Source: Bacteroidia bacterium (GTDB lineage: Bacteria; Bacteroidota; Bacteroidia; UKL13-3). From it: DNA of 64,000 nucleotides. The translations under genes and the position numbers were made by a program. The stretch lies in assembly GCA_021740845.1 (NCBI GenBank), contig JAIOYZ010000018.1:29101-93100 (forward strand), in the 5' to 3' direction. Shown in pieces: positions 10,324 through 19,023 of the stretch. Under the pieces are notes generated by a model that worked only from the letters and a program-made list of their open reading frames with translations, was not told the origin of the DNA and did not search any database. Within the stretch, counting starts at the first letter, position 1. Each line of letters begins with the position of its first letter.

Positions 10324-12378
10324 TTAAATAGTATCTTCTTTTGGTGGTTCTACCACTTCCATTTTAGAATCATAAGATTCACCAATTTCAGAGGCAGGAA
10401 TATGAATTATATCCTCAGCAAGTTCCTCATGCTTATCGTGAGGGCGTTTGCCTAAAATAACTTCCAAATCGGTTTGGAATAGAATTTCCCTCTTCAATAA
10501 TTCTTGCGCCAATTCTTCTAATTTAGGGCGTTTCTCTGTTAACAATACTTTGGTTCTTTGATAACAAGAATCAATTATTTTCCTTACCTCATGGTCAATC
10601 ATCTCAGATGTTTTCTCACTATAAGGCTTGGTAAAACCGTACTCTTGGTTGCTATCATTGAAACTTACATTACCAATATTTTCATTCATACCATAAATGG
10701 TAACCATTCCATAAGCCATTTTGGTAATGCGCTCTAAATCGTTTTGCGCTCCTGTAGATATTCTACCAAAAATTATATCTTCGGCAACTCTACCACCCAA
10801 AGTCATACACATCATGTTTTCTAACTGCTGTGTGGTATATAAATATTGATCTTTAGGCAAATATTGAGCATAACCTAAAGCAGCAACTCCTCTTGGAACA
10901 ATACTTACCTTTACTAATGGATCAACACCTTCTAAGAACCAACCTGCAATGGCATGACCACTTTCATGGTAGGCAATAATTTCTTTTTCTTCAGGAGAAA
11001 TAATCTTGTTTTTCTTTTCCAATCCACCAATAATTCTATCAATGGCATCTTGAAAATCTTGCATATCAACCGCAGTCTTATTATTTCTTGCAGCAATCAA
11101 AGCAGCTTCATTACAAACATTGGCAATATCTGCTCCCGCAAAACCTGCTGTTTGAATAGATAATTTCATTGGATCTACACCTTCGGCCATTTTAATTGGC
11201 TTCAAGTGTACTTTAAATATTTCCGCTCTTCCATTCAAATCAGGCCTATCAATTGATATTTGTCTATCAAATCTTCCCGGACGAAGCAAGGCAGAATCCA
11301 AAATATCTGGGCGGTTAGTAGCCGCTAAAATAATTACTCCTAAATCGGTAGCAAATCCATCCATTTCGGTTAACAATTGATTTAAGGTATTCTCTCTTTC
11401 GTCGTTACCGCCTTGAACCAAATTTTTACCACGTGCTCTACCTACCGCATCAATTTCATCTATAAAAATAATACAAGGAGCTTTCTCTTTGGCTTGTTTA
11501 AATAAATCTCTCACCCTACTTGCACCAACACCTACAAACATCTCTACAAAATCAGAACCTGATAAAGAGAAGAAAGGAACACCTGCTTCACCTGCTACAG
11601 CTTTTGCCAATAATGTTTTACCTGTACCTGGAGGGCCAACTAACAAAGCACCTTTAGGAATTTTACCTCCCAAGGTGGTATATTTTTTAGGGTTCTTCAA
11701 GAAATCAACAATTTCCATTACTTCCACTTTGGCTTCATCTAATCCTGCCACATCTTTAAAAGTAATGTTAACGTGTTGGTCTTTATCAAATAATTGAGCC
11801 CTACTTTTTCCTATGTTAAATATTTGTCCGCCTGCGCCACCTGCGCCGCCACCCATTCTGCGCATCACAAACATCCACAAACCAATTAGCAAAACAAATG
11901 GGAACAACCAGCTAATAATATCTCCCAAATAATTGTGTTGGGTTGCTGTTTCTGCTATTAATCTTTCGTTGGATGGAAAACCATCTTGGCGTCTAGTTAA
12001 TTCTGCTTCAAAGCTGGCTACATCGCTAATTTCAAAAAAGTAATGAGGACCACCTTCTGCTCCAGCAAAAATGCCACTTCTGCTAGATAGGTCTTTGTAT
12101 TTTTCGTTCTTAAGTGCGTCCTTCTTAATGTAGATATCAACCTTTTCTTTGTTGATGATTACAATTTTCTCAATATCATGAGAAGGCAACATTTCGGTGA
12201 AAAACTTAGTTTTGGTAACCTTCAAGGCAATATCATGTGGCGCAAATTGAAGGGCAAGAAATACCACCGCAATAATTCCATAAATCCAATAAAAATTGAA
12301 CTTAGGCATCATTGGTGGTAATTTAGGCTTCTTATTTGGTTCGCCCGGACCAAGAGGTGCTTTATTATTTTCTGACAT
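10324..12378 (-). CDS. ftsH: ATP-dependent zinc metalloprotease FtsH
   Basis: 684 residues from the ATG at 12378. An upstream TTG at 12465 would add a lipoprotein-like stretch and overlap the neighbour, and is not preferred. FtsH is a membrane-anchored AAA+ protease that removes damaged membrane and cytosolic proteins. Two TM segments lie at ~28-46 and ~154-172. The AAA+ domain has Walker A GPPGTGKT (248-255), Walker [10 protein letters not shown] and the SRH region. The zinc site is HESGH (471-475). The acidic C-terminal tail ends EPPKEDTI. Confidence 0.95.
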   Translation of the reverse strand: MSENNKAPLGPGEPNKKPKLPPMMPKFNFYWIYGIIAVVFLALQFAPHDIALKVTKTKFFTEMLPSHDIEKIVIINKEKVDIYIKKDALKNEKYKDLSSRSGIFAGAEGGPHYFFEISDVASFEAELTRRQDGFPSNERLIAETATQHNYLGDIISWLFPFVLLIGLWMFVMRRMGGGAGGAGGQIFNIGKSRAQLFDKDQHVNITFKDVAGLDEAKVEVMEIVDFLKNPKKYTTLGGKIPKGALLVGPPGTGKTLLAKAVAGEAGVPFFSLSGSDFVEMFVGVGASRVRDLFKQAKEKAPCIIFIDEIDAVGRARGKNLVQGGNDERENTLNQLLTEMDGFATDLGVIILAATNRPDILDSALLRPGRFDRQISIDRPDLNGRAEIFKVHLKPIKMAEGVDPMKLSIQTAGFAGADIANVCNEAALIAARNNKTAVDMQDFQDAIDRIIGGLEKKNKIISPEEKEIIAYHESGHAIAGWFLEGVDPLVKVSIVPRGVAALGYAQYLPKDQYLYTTQQLENMMCMTLGGRVAEDIIFGRISTGAQNDLERITKMAYGMVTIYGMNENIGNVSFNDSNQEYGFTKPYSEKTSEMIDHEVRKIIDSCYQRTKVLLTEKRPKLEELAQELLKREILFQTDLEVILGKRPHDKHEELAEDIIHIPASEIGESYDSKMEVVEPPKEDTI

Positions 12379-12454
12379 GTTTTTTTCGTTGGTGCAACTT
12401 ATGAATGAAGTTGCTAAAATGAGAAATTGTTTTAAGAAAAATGCTGTTTTGAGT

Positions 12455-12946
12455 TTAAACGGCAAAATTTAACTGCGAAGCCATCCAAAAAGTCGATAAA
12501 GGAACAAAGCCTTTTTCCTCAAAATCTCCTTTGGTTTGAACCAAGGGATTAAATACCAAAGCGGTTTGATCCAAGCTACAATTGGTTATAGCTGCTTGCA
12601 AACTTGTTTTGGAATGTGTTTCTAAGGCATCTCCTTTTAAAACCAGAACTTGCATTCTGTTGAAAAAATTGAGATTTAATTTTTCTCCTAAATCCTTGAT
12701 TATTTTTACCGACTTATCAATTCCACAACCACTGATAGGATGCGCCTGCTCATTTACAGCAAATAAAACAAGTTGATTAAACAGAATCTCACCTGCCGCT
12801 TCTAATGGAATATCGTGAGCCGTCCATGAGGAAGTAAATAGGCGAATTGCTTGTTGAATTTCTGCGGCTTCGGAAACAGATAAGTTGCGATCTGCTGCAT
12901 AAACCCAAATTCTTGCGTGGGAAGGTAAGTTTGAAAGATTAGCCAT
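12455..12946 (-). CDS. Conserved Bacteroidota protein of unknown function (often misnamed 'ABC transporter ATPase')
   Basis: 163 residues, soluble, no signal peptide. The pattern ARIWVYAADR at the start, SGCGIDKSV in the middle and ALVFNPLVQTKGDFEEKGFVPLSTFW at the end matches a Bacteroidota family that databases tend to call 'ABC transporter ATPase', although no Walker motif is present. The conserved Cys in GCGID could be functional (inference). It lies upstream of ftsH and may share its transcript. It contains an exact iterated-motif core (12533-12542) and a one-mismatch copy near 12571. Confidence 0.7.
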   Translation of the reverse strand: MANLSNLPSHARIWVYAADRNLSVSEAAEIQQAIRLFTSSWTAHDIPLEAAGEILFNQLVLFAVNEQAHPISGCGIDKSVKIIKDLGEKLNLNFFNRMQVLVLKGDALETHSKTSLQAAITNCSLDQTALVFNPLVQTKGDFEEKGFVPLSTFWMASQLNFAV

Positions 12947-13108
12947 GGTAAAAATGTGATTACGAAAATACCAAAAATTAAGCCATTGACAGATTGTCAG
13001 TTGAAAATAGTGAAAAAACTTTTACATTCGTGATGCGAGGTAGTAGCTTGGCAGTAGCACGTGCACTTTCAAACCATATCCCGCCAAAATCAAAAGTGAG
13101 AAAACTCC

Positions 13109-13125
13109 TTTTGGTTCAAACAGAA
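13109..13125 (+). repeat. Iterated quasi-palindrome, one mismatch
   Basis: TTTTGGTTCAAACAGAA differs from the consensus at one position. It lies 24 bp before the barrel gene start, in a gap that otherwise shows only a GCACGTGC palindrome near 13057. Confidence 0.65.
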
Positions 13126-13148
13126 TTAATAAAACACTATTTTATTTT

Positions 13149-13727
13149 ATGAGAAAAATATACTTACTAATTGTTACTGGTCTACTCAGTTTAGGTGCTT
13201 CTGCTCAGAGTCAAAAAGAAATTCACGTAGGAATTGGAACTGGCTCCATCCAAGAATTAGAAGTTAGAAATGGAACTCACCCTTTGTTTAAATTGGCCTC
13301 AGGCTCTGGAGAACCTATCAAAAGAACTTATTCTCCTGCAGGACCAATTCGCATTGGCATTAACTCCCATGAGAATAGGAGATTTCTTTTAGGTGCCGAA
13401 TTCAATTATATTAATACAGAAGTCATGAACGATTATGGCACTGGTTCAAATGAGTTTATCAACTTTGCCAACTATTCCTTAATGGCCTCAACTCAATACA
13501 AATATTTCGACAAACCAAAATACACCATGTATTCTGGCGTTCAGTTTGGAGTGAGCTTTTCGGCTGTTAAAAATCAAAGCAATGGCAAAAAAGACCAAGA
13601 CTTAACAGGCGCCTTTCAAGTTAATTTTTTAGGTGTACGTTATGGGACTAAACTAGGTGTATTTGGCGAAATTGGTTATGGTTTCAATGGGTTTTTAAGT
13701 GGTGGTCTCTTCTATCGCTTGGATTAA
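13149..13727 (+). CDS. Outer-membrane beta-barrel-like secreted protein
   Basis: 192 residues. The signal peptide MRKIYLLIVTGLLSLGASAQ ends in ASA. The rest alternates in short strands with aromatic residues (RFLLGAEFNYINTE, YSLMASTQYKYF, GVFGEIGYGFNGFLSGGLFYRLD) and ends in an aromatic strand, as in small 8-stranded outer-membrane barrels. No closer family is recognised. A terminator follows directly at 13760. Confidence 0.7.
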   Translation: MRKIYLLIVTGLLSLGASAQSQKEIHVGIGTGSIQELEVRNGTHPLFKLASGSGEPIKRTYSPAGPIRIGINSHENRRFLLGAEFNYINTEVMNDYGTGSNEFINFANYSLMASTQYKYFDKPKYTMYSGVQFGVSFSAVKNQSNGKKDQDLTGAFQVNFLGVRYGTKLGVFGEIGYGFNGFLSGGLFYRLD

Positions 13728-13759
13728 TTACCAATATTTAGCAAAAAAAACTATTTTCG

Positions 13760-13785
13760 AAGCCACTCTTGTAGTGGCTTTTTTT
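13760..13785 (+). terminator. Terminator abutting the next start codon
   Basis: The 8-bp stem AAGCCACT (13760-13767) / AGTGGCTT (13773-13780), loop CTTGT, is followed by five T. The ATG of the reductase gene begins at the very next base. Confidence 0.85.
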
Positions 13786-15048
13786 ATGACCCAAAATCAA
13801 CCGTCTATTGTTATTGTTGGGGCAGGACCTGCAGGTTGTGCCACTTCCCTTTTTCTGAGTAAAGCTAAAATTAAGCATACCATTATTGATAAGGCTGTTT
13901 TCCCACGCGATAAAGTTTGTGGCGATGCCCTCAGCGGAAAAGTGGTTTATGTGTTTAAACAATTGGATGAACAAATTCTCCATAATTTTTCGGCACAACC
14001 CACCAAGTTTTTGCCAAGCTGGGGTGTAAAGTTTGTTGCTCCAAATGGTAAAGCTATTGATATTCCTTTTAAAAGTGACATGAGCAAGGAAGAATATGCT
14101 CCGGGCTTTATTAGCAAACGCATGGAATTTGATGTCACTTTATTTTCCATGCTCGACCCAAATTATGCTACCATTTTGCAAGGAACTTCTCTTGTTGAAG
14201 TAAATGCAACCGATACAGGCGTTAATTTATTTTGCGAGCAAGAAGTTAATGGACAAAAGCTTCCATTGGAATTTAAAAATATTCAAATGGTGGTTGGTGC
14301 AGAAGGCGATCGTTCTATTATTGGTAAAAAGCTAGGTAATATCACAAAAGATAACCTACACTATTGTGCTGGAATACGAGCTTATTACGAAGGCGTAACC
14401 GATATGCACGAGCAAAATTTTATTGAACTTCATTTCTTAGAAGAATTGCTTCCTGGATATTTTTGGATTTTCCCTTTGCCAAACGGAATGGCAAATGTAG
14501 GCGCAGGAATGTTAAGCGATACCGTGAGCAAGAAAAAGGTGAACTTAAAAGCCGATATGTTGCGTGCTATTGAAAACAATCCTCGCATCAAAGACCGTTT
14601 TGCCAATGCCAAATTGCAAGGAAAAATTGAAGGTTGGGGATTGCCTTTAGGTTCAAAACAAAGAACGATTAGCGGAAATAATTTTCTATTAACAGGTGAT
14701 GCTGCCAGCTTAATTGACCCATTTACAGGTGAAGGAATTGGCAATGCATTATATAGTGGAATGTTGGCTTCGGCACATATTCAAAAATGTTTGGCAGAAA
14801 ATAAATTTGATGCCAATTACAATAAAGCCTACGACGAAGCTTTTTATAGTCGCCAATGGAATGAATTGAAATTGAGCCATACTTTACAAAAACTTTGTAA
14901 ATACCCGTGGTTATTCAATTTTATGGTTAATAAGGCGCACAAGAATAAAACATTACGCGAAACCATAAGCTGCATGTTCGAAGATTTAGACATGCGTGCT
15001 AAACTAAGAAACCCGCTTTTCTACGTTAAATTGTTATTCAACGATTAA
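13786..15048 (+). CDS. Geranylgeranyl-reductase-family FAD-dependent oxidoreductase
   Basis: 420 residues from ATG 13786. An earlier GTG at 13699 would overlap the barrel gene and place 29 odd residues before the Rossmann fold. The FAD-binding GAGPAGC motif (around residue 11) is at the N-terminus. KVCGDALSGK and the later LLTGDAASLIDPFTGEGIGNAL are diagnostic of the geranylgeranyl reductase / halogenase-like flavoprotein group. These reduce isoprenoid or quinone side chains, but the substrate here cannot be told. The start codon lies at the end of a terminator, so expression may depend on read-through or a promoter within the upstream gene. Confidence 0.85.
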   Translation: MTQNQPSIVIVGAGPAGCATSLFLSKAKIKHTIIDKAVFPRDKVCGDALSGKVVYVFKQLDEQILHNFSAQPTKFLPSWGVKFVAPNGKAIDIPFKSDMSKEEYAPGFISKRMEFDVTLFSMLDPNYATILQGTSLVEVNATDTGVNLFCEQEVNGQKLPLEFKNIQMVVGAEGDRSIIGKKLGNITKDNLHYCAGIRAYYEGVTDMHEQNFIELHFLEELLPGYFWIFPLPNGMANVGAGMLSDTVSKKKVNLKADMLRAIENNPRIKDRFANAKLQGKIEGWGLPLGSKQRTISGNNFLLTGDAASLIDPFTGEGIGNALYSGMLASAHIQKCLAENKFDANYNKAYDEAFYSRQWNELKLSHTLQKLCKYPWLFNFMVNKAHKNKTLRETISCMFEDLDMRAKLRNPLFYVKLLFND

Positions 15049-15079
15049 AAGCGGGCTTCCAATATTTTTTTAGTTTCTA

Positions 15080-15763
15080 CTATCTTCTTCCTTGCAAGTT
15101 GTTCATCAACTGCATGTAGTTTTGTTGAGCCAAATAGAAGTCTGGGAATTCTTTTAAAGCCATTTCAAAAAACTTCTTAGCGGCCATTGGATCTTTTTGT
15201 CCAACCATAAATGCTTTCATATTATAAACTGCAGCGCGAATTGGCACTTTTTGTTTTTCAGTTTCAGAAACCATGATGTCTACACTATCTGTGCTGTTCA
15301 CCATTTTCTCTTCCAAAGTTTTTACCAAACCAACAGCTTCTTCGCCATTGCCTGCAGAAAATTGCATAGCTGCAATTTGATACAAGTAGTTAATTTTATT
15401 GGTGGCAACGTATAATTTATTATAAAAATCTAAGAGCTCTTTTCCTTTACCAGAACCTTGTAAACAAAGCGCTTTCAATTGCATTAATTTTTCATCATTG
15501 GGTCTGTTTACCAAAGCAATATCTACATAATGTTCTGCAGAAGTATAATTACCAATGGCGGCATACAATTCTGGCAGTGAATCTAAATAGTTTTTCTCAC
15601 TGCTATCTGCTTGCAAAATGCATTGCGCAGCCACAATTGCAGTATGGTAATCGCTAATGGCTACACTGTTTTTGTAAAGTGTAGAATAATCTAAATTTTT
15701 GTTGGCATTGTTACAGGCTAATGTAAAAAGAAAGCCAAGTCCTAAAATGAATTTTTGCTTCAT
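15080..15763 (-). CDS. TPR-repeat lipoprotein
   Basis: 227 residues. The signal peptide with lipobox FTLAC gives Cys17 as the lipidation site. Helical pairs with TPR spacing follow: AIGNYTSAEHYVDIALVNRPNDEKLMQLKALC, then the last pair PMAAKKFFEMALKEFPDFYLAQQNYMQLM. It probably acts as a scaffold at the membrane. The gene converges with the reductase; inverted CCCGCTTTT/AAAAGCGGG arms at ~15011-15056 span both 3' ends and may terminate both. Confidence 0.75.
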   Translation of the reverse strand: MKQKFILGLGFLFTLACNNANKNLDYSTLYKNSVAISDYHTAIVAAQCILQADSSEKNYLDSLPELYAAIGNYTSAEHYVDIALVNRPNDEKLMQLKALCLQGSGKGKELLDFYNKLYVATNKINYLYQIAAMQFSAGNGEEAVGLVKTLEEKMVNSTDSVDIMVSETEKQKVPIRAAVYNMKAFMVGQKDPMAAKKFFEMALKEFPDFYLAQQNYMQLMNNLQGRR

Positions 15764-15885
15764 ATATGAATTAATAAAATGTATCGGTTATTGCGTGGGC
15801 AAAATAATACAATATTTGGGTAATGCCAATGTGCTGGTTTCATTGGGCATTTAGAGCATCAAAGTTTGTTTTGGGTTTAGTAATA

Positions 15886-15925
15886 TTCGGTTTGAACCTA
15901 AAAAATGAGATTGGTTCAGACCGAA
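15886..15925. repeat. Inverted pair of the iterated motif forming a hairpin over a stop codon
   Basis: TTCGGTTTGAACC (15886-15898) faces GGTTCAGACCGAA (15913-15925), a 13-bp inverted repeat with one T/C difference (G-U in RNA) and a 14-nt loop. The stop codon of the epimerase gene (15916-15918) lies inside the right copy. Confidence 0.85.
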
Positions 15926-16941
15926 ACTAAAAATTTTGGATACGCCTCAGCGCAATCTTGAATGGTTTTTTCGATGGGAGTAAATTCGAAATTTAATTCC
16001 TTCTTGATGCGATCCGAATTGTAGTAAGATTCATTAATAGCTGCTCGTGCAGTTTCTTTGGTAATAGAAATTCCACCTTTAGAAAATAAACGAACCACAG
16101 CCATAATTCTCCAAGATAAGGCCGCCATCCAAGGTGTTACATTGATATATGGTCGTTTCTTTTTAAGTGCATCGGCAATCATGAAAAACAAATCTCTAAA
16201 ACGCATATTGGCACCAACCATCACAAAACGCCTATCGTACACCTTTTGCTTGGCTAAAAGAATTAAGGCTCTTGCCACATCTTTTACATCCACGTATCCA
16301 TTTACACCCATGCTATACATGGGCATGCCTTTGTATATGGTTTGAACCAAAGCATTAGAGCCTTTTGAAAAATCTCCAACCCCAATTATTACTCCTGGAT
16401 TAACCATGGCAATTTGCAAACCTTCCTCTGCTCCTCTCCAAACTTCCAATTCTGCTTTGTATTTGCTAATGGCATAATTGCTATTGAGTTTGCTGCTTTC
16501 CCACTTGCTATTTTCGTCCATGGTATTGCCACTTTTTGTCCTTCCCAAAGAAGCAATAGAACTCACATAATTCAATTTTTTTACGCCATGGATCAAACAC
16601 AAGTTTACCACATTGGCAGTACCTTCCGTGTTCACTTGCATCAACAAATCTCTATCAGCCGCTTCAAATGAAACCAATGCAGCACAATGGTAAACTTGCT
16701 CCATATTTTGAAGAGCGTGACTCAAGGTGTCTAAATCCAGCACATCTGCAACAACCCATTCTAGGTTTTTCTTGAGCATTTCTTGTTTTTCCTTTTCAGG
16801 AAAATAATGGTCGAACACAAAGTTAAACTCCCTAAAGTCAGAGCTATTGCGCTTACACGCACGAACCATTTGCCCATCTGCTAAAAGCTGACAAACCAAA
16901 TGTGAACCCAAAAAGCCTGTTGCGCCAGTTACTAAATTCAT
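15916..16941 (-). CDS. NAD(P)-dependent epimerase/dehydratase (extended SDR)
   Basis: 341 residues from the ATG at 16941, which begins MNLVTGATGFLGSHLV; an ATG five codons earlier (16956) is also possible. The Rossmann motif GATGFLG, a Ser in YVSSIASLG, and the catalytic Tyr-x-x-x-Lys in NYAISKYKAE identify an extended short-chain dehydrogenase. The family acts on nucleotide sugars, dihydroflavonol-like substrates or sterols. The substrate is not predictable, though VNPGVIIG resembles the dihydroflavonol-4-reductase-like branch. Exact iterated-motif core at 16339-16348. Confidence 0.85.
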   Translation of the reverse strand: MNLVTGATGFLGSHLVCQLLADGQMVRACKRNSSDFREFNFVFDHYFPEKEKQEMLKKNLEWVVADVLDLDTLSHALQNMEQVYHCAALVSFEAADRDLLMQVNTEGTANVVNLCLIHGVKKLNYVSSIASLGRTKSGNTMDENSKWESSKLNSNYAISKYKAELEVWRGAEEGLQIAMVNPGVIIGVGDFSKGSNALVQTIYKGMPMYSMGVNGYVDVKDVARALILLAKQKVYDRRFVMVGANMRFRDLFFMIADALKKKRPYINVTPWMAALSWRIMAVVRLFSKGGISITKETARAAINESYYNSDRIKKELNFEFTPIEKTIQDCAEAYPKFLVSV

Positions 16942-17006
16942 TGTGGAAATGTGCATTTGTTGCCGGGCTAAAATAAGCAGATTTGAAGATTATTTTCCCA
17001 TTTCAT

Positions 17007-18167
17007 ATGAACAGTGATTACTTACATCCATTATCCAATACTTTTATTCGGTCTTTAGACCAGAGTATCAGCCATAAAACCTTATTTCAATCCACATATT
17101 TTTTTGAGGGAAGAGAAGTAGATTTAAGTCAATACGACATTGCGATTTTAGGAATTAAGGAAGATCGGTTCAGACCAGAATTTGAAGGTTGTGGTAAAGC
17201 AGCAGATGAGGTAAGAAAAGAACTGTACAAATTGGTTAAACCCAGAACAGATATTCGCTTGTTGGATTTAGGAAATATAGAAGCAGGCAACCAATTGAGC
17301 GATACTTATTTTGCCTTGCAGCATACTTTGGCGGAGTTAATGAAAGCCAAAATTGTAACCTTAATTATTGGTGGTTCACAAGATTTAATATACCCGCAGT
17401 ATGCAAGTTTTCAAGGTTTGAATCCAAATATGCAATTGCTTTTGGTGGATTCGAAAATGGAAATGCAAATTCATGAGGAAAAGAAAAAGAACAATTACCT
17501 ACCCAATATCATTGCCCATGAACCTGAGTTTTTATTTAATATTTCGCATGCAGCCTACCAAGGTCATTTTGTTGAATCTGAAACCTACGATGCATTTGAG
17601 CGAATGAATTTCGACATGTTGCGACTGGGAAGCTTGCGAGGAAACATGCAAGAAATTGAGCCTTATTGCCGCAATGCCAGCATGTTGGCCATGAGCATGC
17701 AAGCCATTAAAGCCAGCGATGCACCCGCACAAAACTTTCCTTCACCAAACGGCATTAGCGCAGAAGAAGCTTGCCAATTGGCTCGTTACGCGGGCATGAG
17801 CAACGATTTATTAAGCGCTGGATTCTATGATTTAAATCCCACTCAGGATAGAAACCACACCAGCAGCGCATTATTGGCACAAATGCTTTGGTATTTTATT
17901 GAAGGCTATACCAATAGAAGAAACGATTACCCTGTTGCAGAAAGCAAGGACTATCTTATTTACCATACCACCAATAAAAACATGAATAGAGAATTAACTT
18001 TCTATAAGAGTGTATTGAGCAACCGTTGGTGGATGGAAGTTCCCTATCCGCATGAACGTAGCAAACACGAAGGAAAATTCTTAGTTCCTTGCAGCTATAA
18101 AGACTACCAAACCGCGCAAAACGACGAAATACCGGATAGGTGGATGAAGACGTATCAGAAGTTGTAA
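17007..18167 (+). CDS. Arginase-fold protein lacking the usual metal ligands
   Basis: 386 residues from ATG 17007; the TTG at 16983 is less likely. The order of secondary structure and motifs follows the ureohydrolase family, but key motifs are changed. GGDHS becomes GGSQD (in LIIGGSQDLIYPQY), DAHxD is replaced by DSKME, and SFDxDxxDP by NFDMLRLGS. The two-manganese site therefore appears lost, although database names may say formimidoylglutamase. I infer a non-catalytic or altered role. The C-terminus (about 270-386, with RWWMEVPYPHE and CSYKDYQTAQNDEIPDRW) is an extension that I do not recognise. GGTTCAGACC motif variant at 17167-17176. Confidence 0.65.
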   Translation: MNSDYLHPLSNTFIRSLDQSISHKTLFQSTYFFEGREVDLSQYDIAILGIKEDRFRPEFEGCGKAADEVRKELYKLVKPRTDIRLLDLGNIEAGNQLSDTYFALQHTLAELMKAKIVTLIIGGSQDLIYPQYASFQGLNPNMQLLLVDSKMEMQIHEEKKKNNYLPNIIAHEPEFLFNISHAAYQGHFVESETYDAFERMNFDMLRLGSLRGNMQEIEPYCRNASMLAMSMQAIKASDAPAQNFPSPNGISAEEACQLARYAGMSNDLLSAGFYDLNPTQDRNHTSSALLAQMLWYFIEGYTNRRNDYPVAESKDYLIYHTTNKNMNRELTFYKSVLSNRWWMEVPYPHERSKHEGKFLVPCSYKDYQTAQNDEIPDRWMKTYQKL

Positions 18168-18170
18168 GTA

Positions 18171-18264
18171 GTTTTGGGTTTTGGGTTTTGGGTTTTGGGT
18201 TTTGGGTTTTGGGTTTTGGGTTTTAGGTTTTAGGATTTAGGTTTTAGGTTTTGGGTTTTGGGTG
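18171..18264 (+). repeat. GTTTTGG/GTTTTAG heptanucleotide array
   Basis: About thirteen 7-bp units start 3 bp after the preceding stop codon. Seven GGG tracts follow each other at exact 7-bp spacing (18176-18220) with TTTT between, which fits an intramolecular G-quadruplex on the plus strand. Confidence 0.9.
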
Positions 18265-18284
18265 TTAAGAATCCAGGAAGAAGG

Positions 18285-19021
18285 GAGAAATCCAGTGTGA
18301 TAATGACATAAAAGCAAATCCTTGCTTGTTGCTTTTGCAAAAAACATATACAGATGCACAAATTAAATTTATGAATCGATGGTCCAGGGTTTTAATTTTG
18401 CTTAGTTGACAAATTGGTCTGGGCAAATATGCACAGATTAAACATGCCTCCCAAAGACCAAAGACTAAAGACCCTCCACTGCCAGAAGCCAGAGGCTAGT
18501 TGCTAGAGGCAAGAGAGTTTTAGGTTTTAAGTTTTAAGTGTTAAGGGTTAGGTGCTTGAAGCGAGAATGTCCAATGTGATAATGACATAAAAGCAAATCC
18601 TTGCCAGTTGCTAGTTGCCAATTGCTAGAGGCAAGAGAGTTTTAAGTTTTAGGTTTTGAGTGTTAAGGGTTAGGTGCTTGAAGCGAGAATGTCCAGTGAG
18701 ATAATGACTTAAAAGCAAATCCTTGCTAGTTGCTAGTTGCCAGTTGCTAGAGGCAAGAGAGTGTTAAGTTTTAAGTTTTAAGTTTTAGGTTTTGAGTGTT
18801 AAGGGTTAGGTGCTTGAAGCGAGAATGTCCAATGTGATAATGACATAAAAGCAAATCCTTGCTAGTTGCTAGTTGCTAGTTGCCAGTTGCCAGTTGCTAG
18901 AGGCTAGAGAGTGTTAAGTTTTAAGAATCCAGGAAGAAGCGAGAAATCATGTGATAATGACATAAAAGCAAATCCTTGCTTGTTGCTAGTTGCCAGTTGC
19001 TAGAGGCAAGAGAGTGTTAAG
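18285..19021 (+). repeat. ~120-bp degenerate tandem repeat with internal heptamers
   Basis: The block GTGATAATGACATAAAAGCA starts at 18297, 18576, 18696 (two changes), 18834 and 18951. The spacing is 279, 120, 138 and 117 bp. Between copies run GTTTTAAG/GTTTTAGG heptamers, TTAAGGGTTAGGTGCTTGAA and TTGCTAG/TTGCCAG heptamers ending AGAGGCAAGAGAG. A separate block at 18427-18500 has ATATGCACAGATTA, AAAGACC heptamers and GCCAGAA heptamers. No ORF is supported. Unit spacers differ in heptamer number, which suggests slippage. Confidence 0.88.
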
Positions 19022-19023
19022 GG

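Noticed and set aside
11416..11432. Iterated motif in ftsH (CCTTGAACCAAAT)
   Set aside because: Only half of the core matches, and the residues are part of conserved FtsH sequence. Half-matches like this (e.g. 29027, 33088) were not counted.
12379..12465. Longer ftsH start with a lipoprotein-like signal
   Set aside because: TTG start, overlap with the upstream gene, and FtsH normally begins shortly before its first TM. The ATG at 12378 fits better.
15008..15059. Clear terminator between the FAD reductase and TPR lipoprotein genes
   Set aside because: CCCGCTTTT/AAAAGCGGG arms exist, but the left arm is inside the coding sequence and the loop is about 28 nt, so it is mentioned only as a possibility.
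18171..19021. CRISPR array
   Set aside because: Repeats are spaced 117-279 bp with repetitive, not unique, spacers, and no cas genes are in the window.
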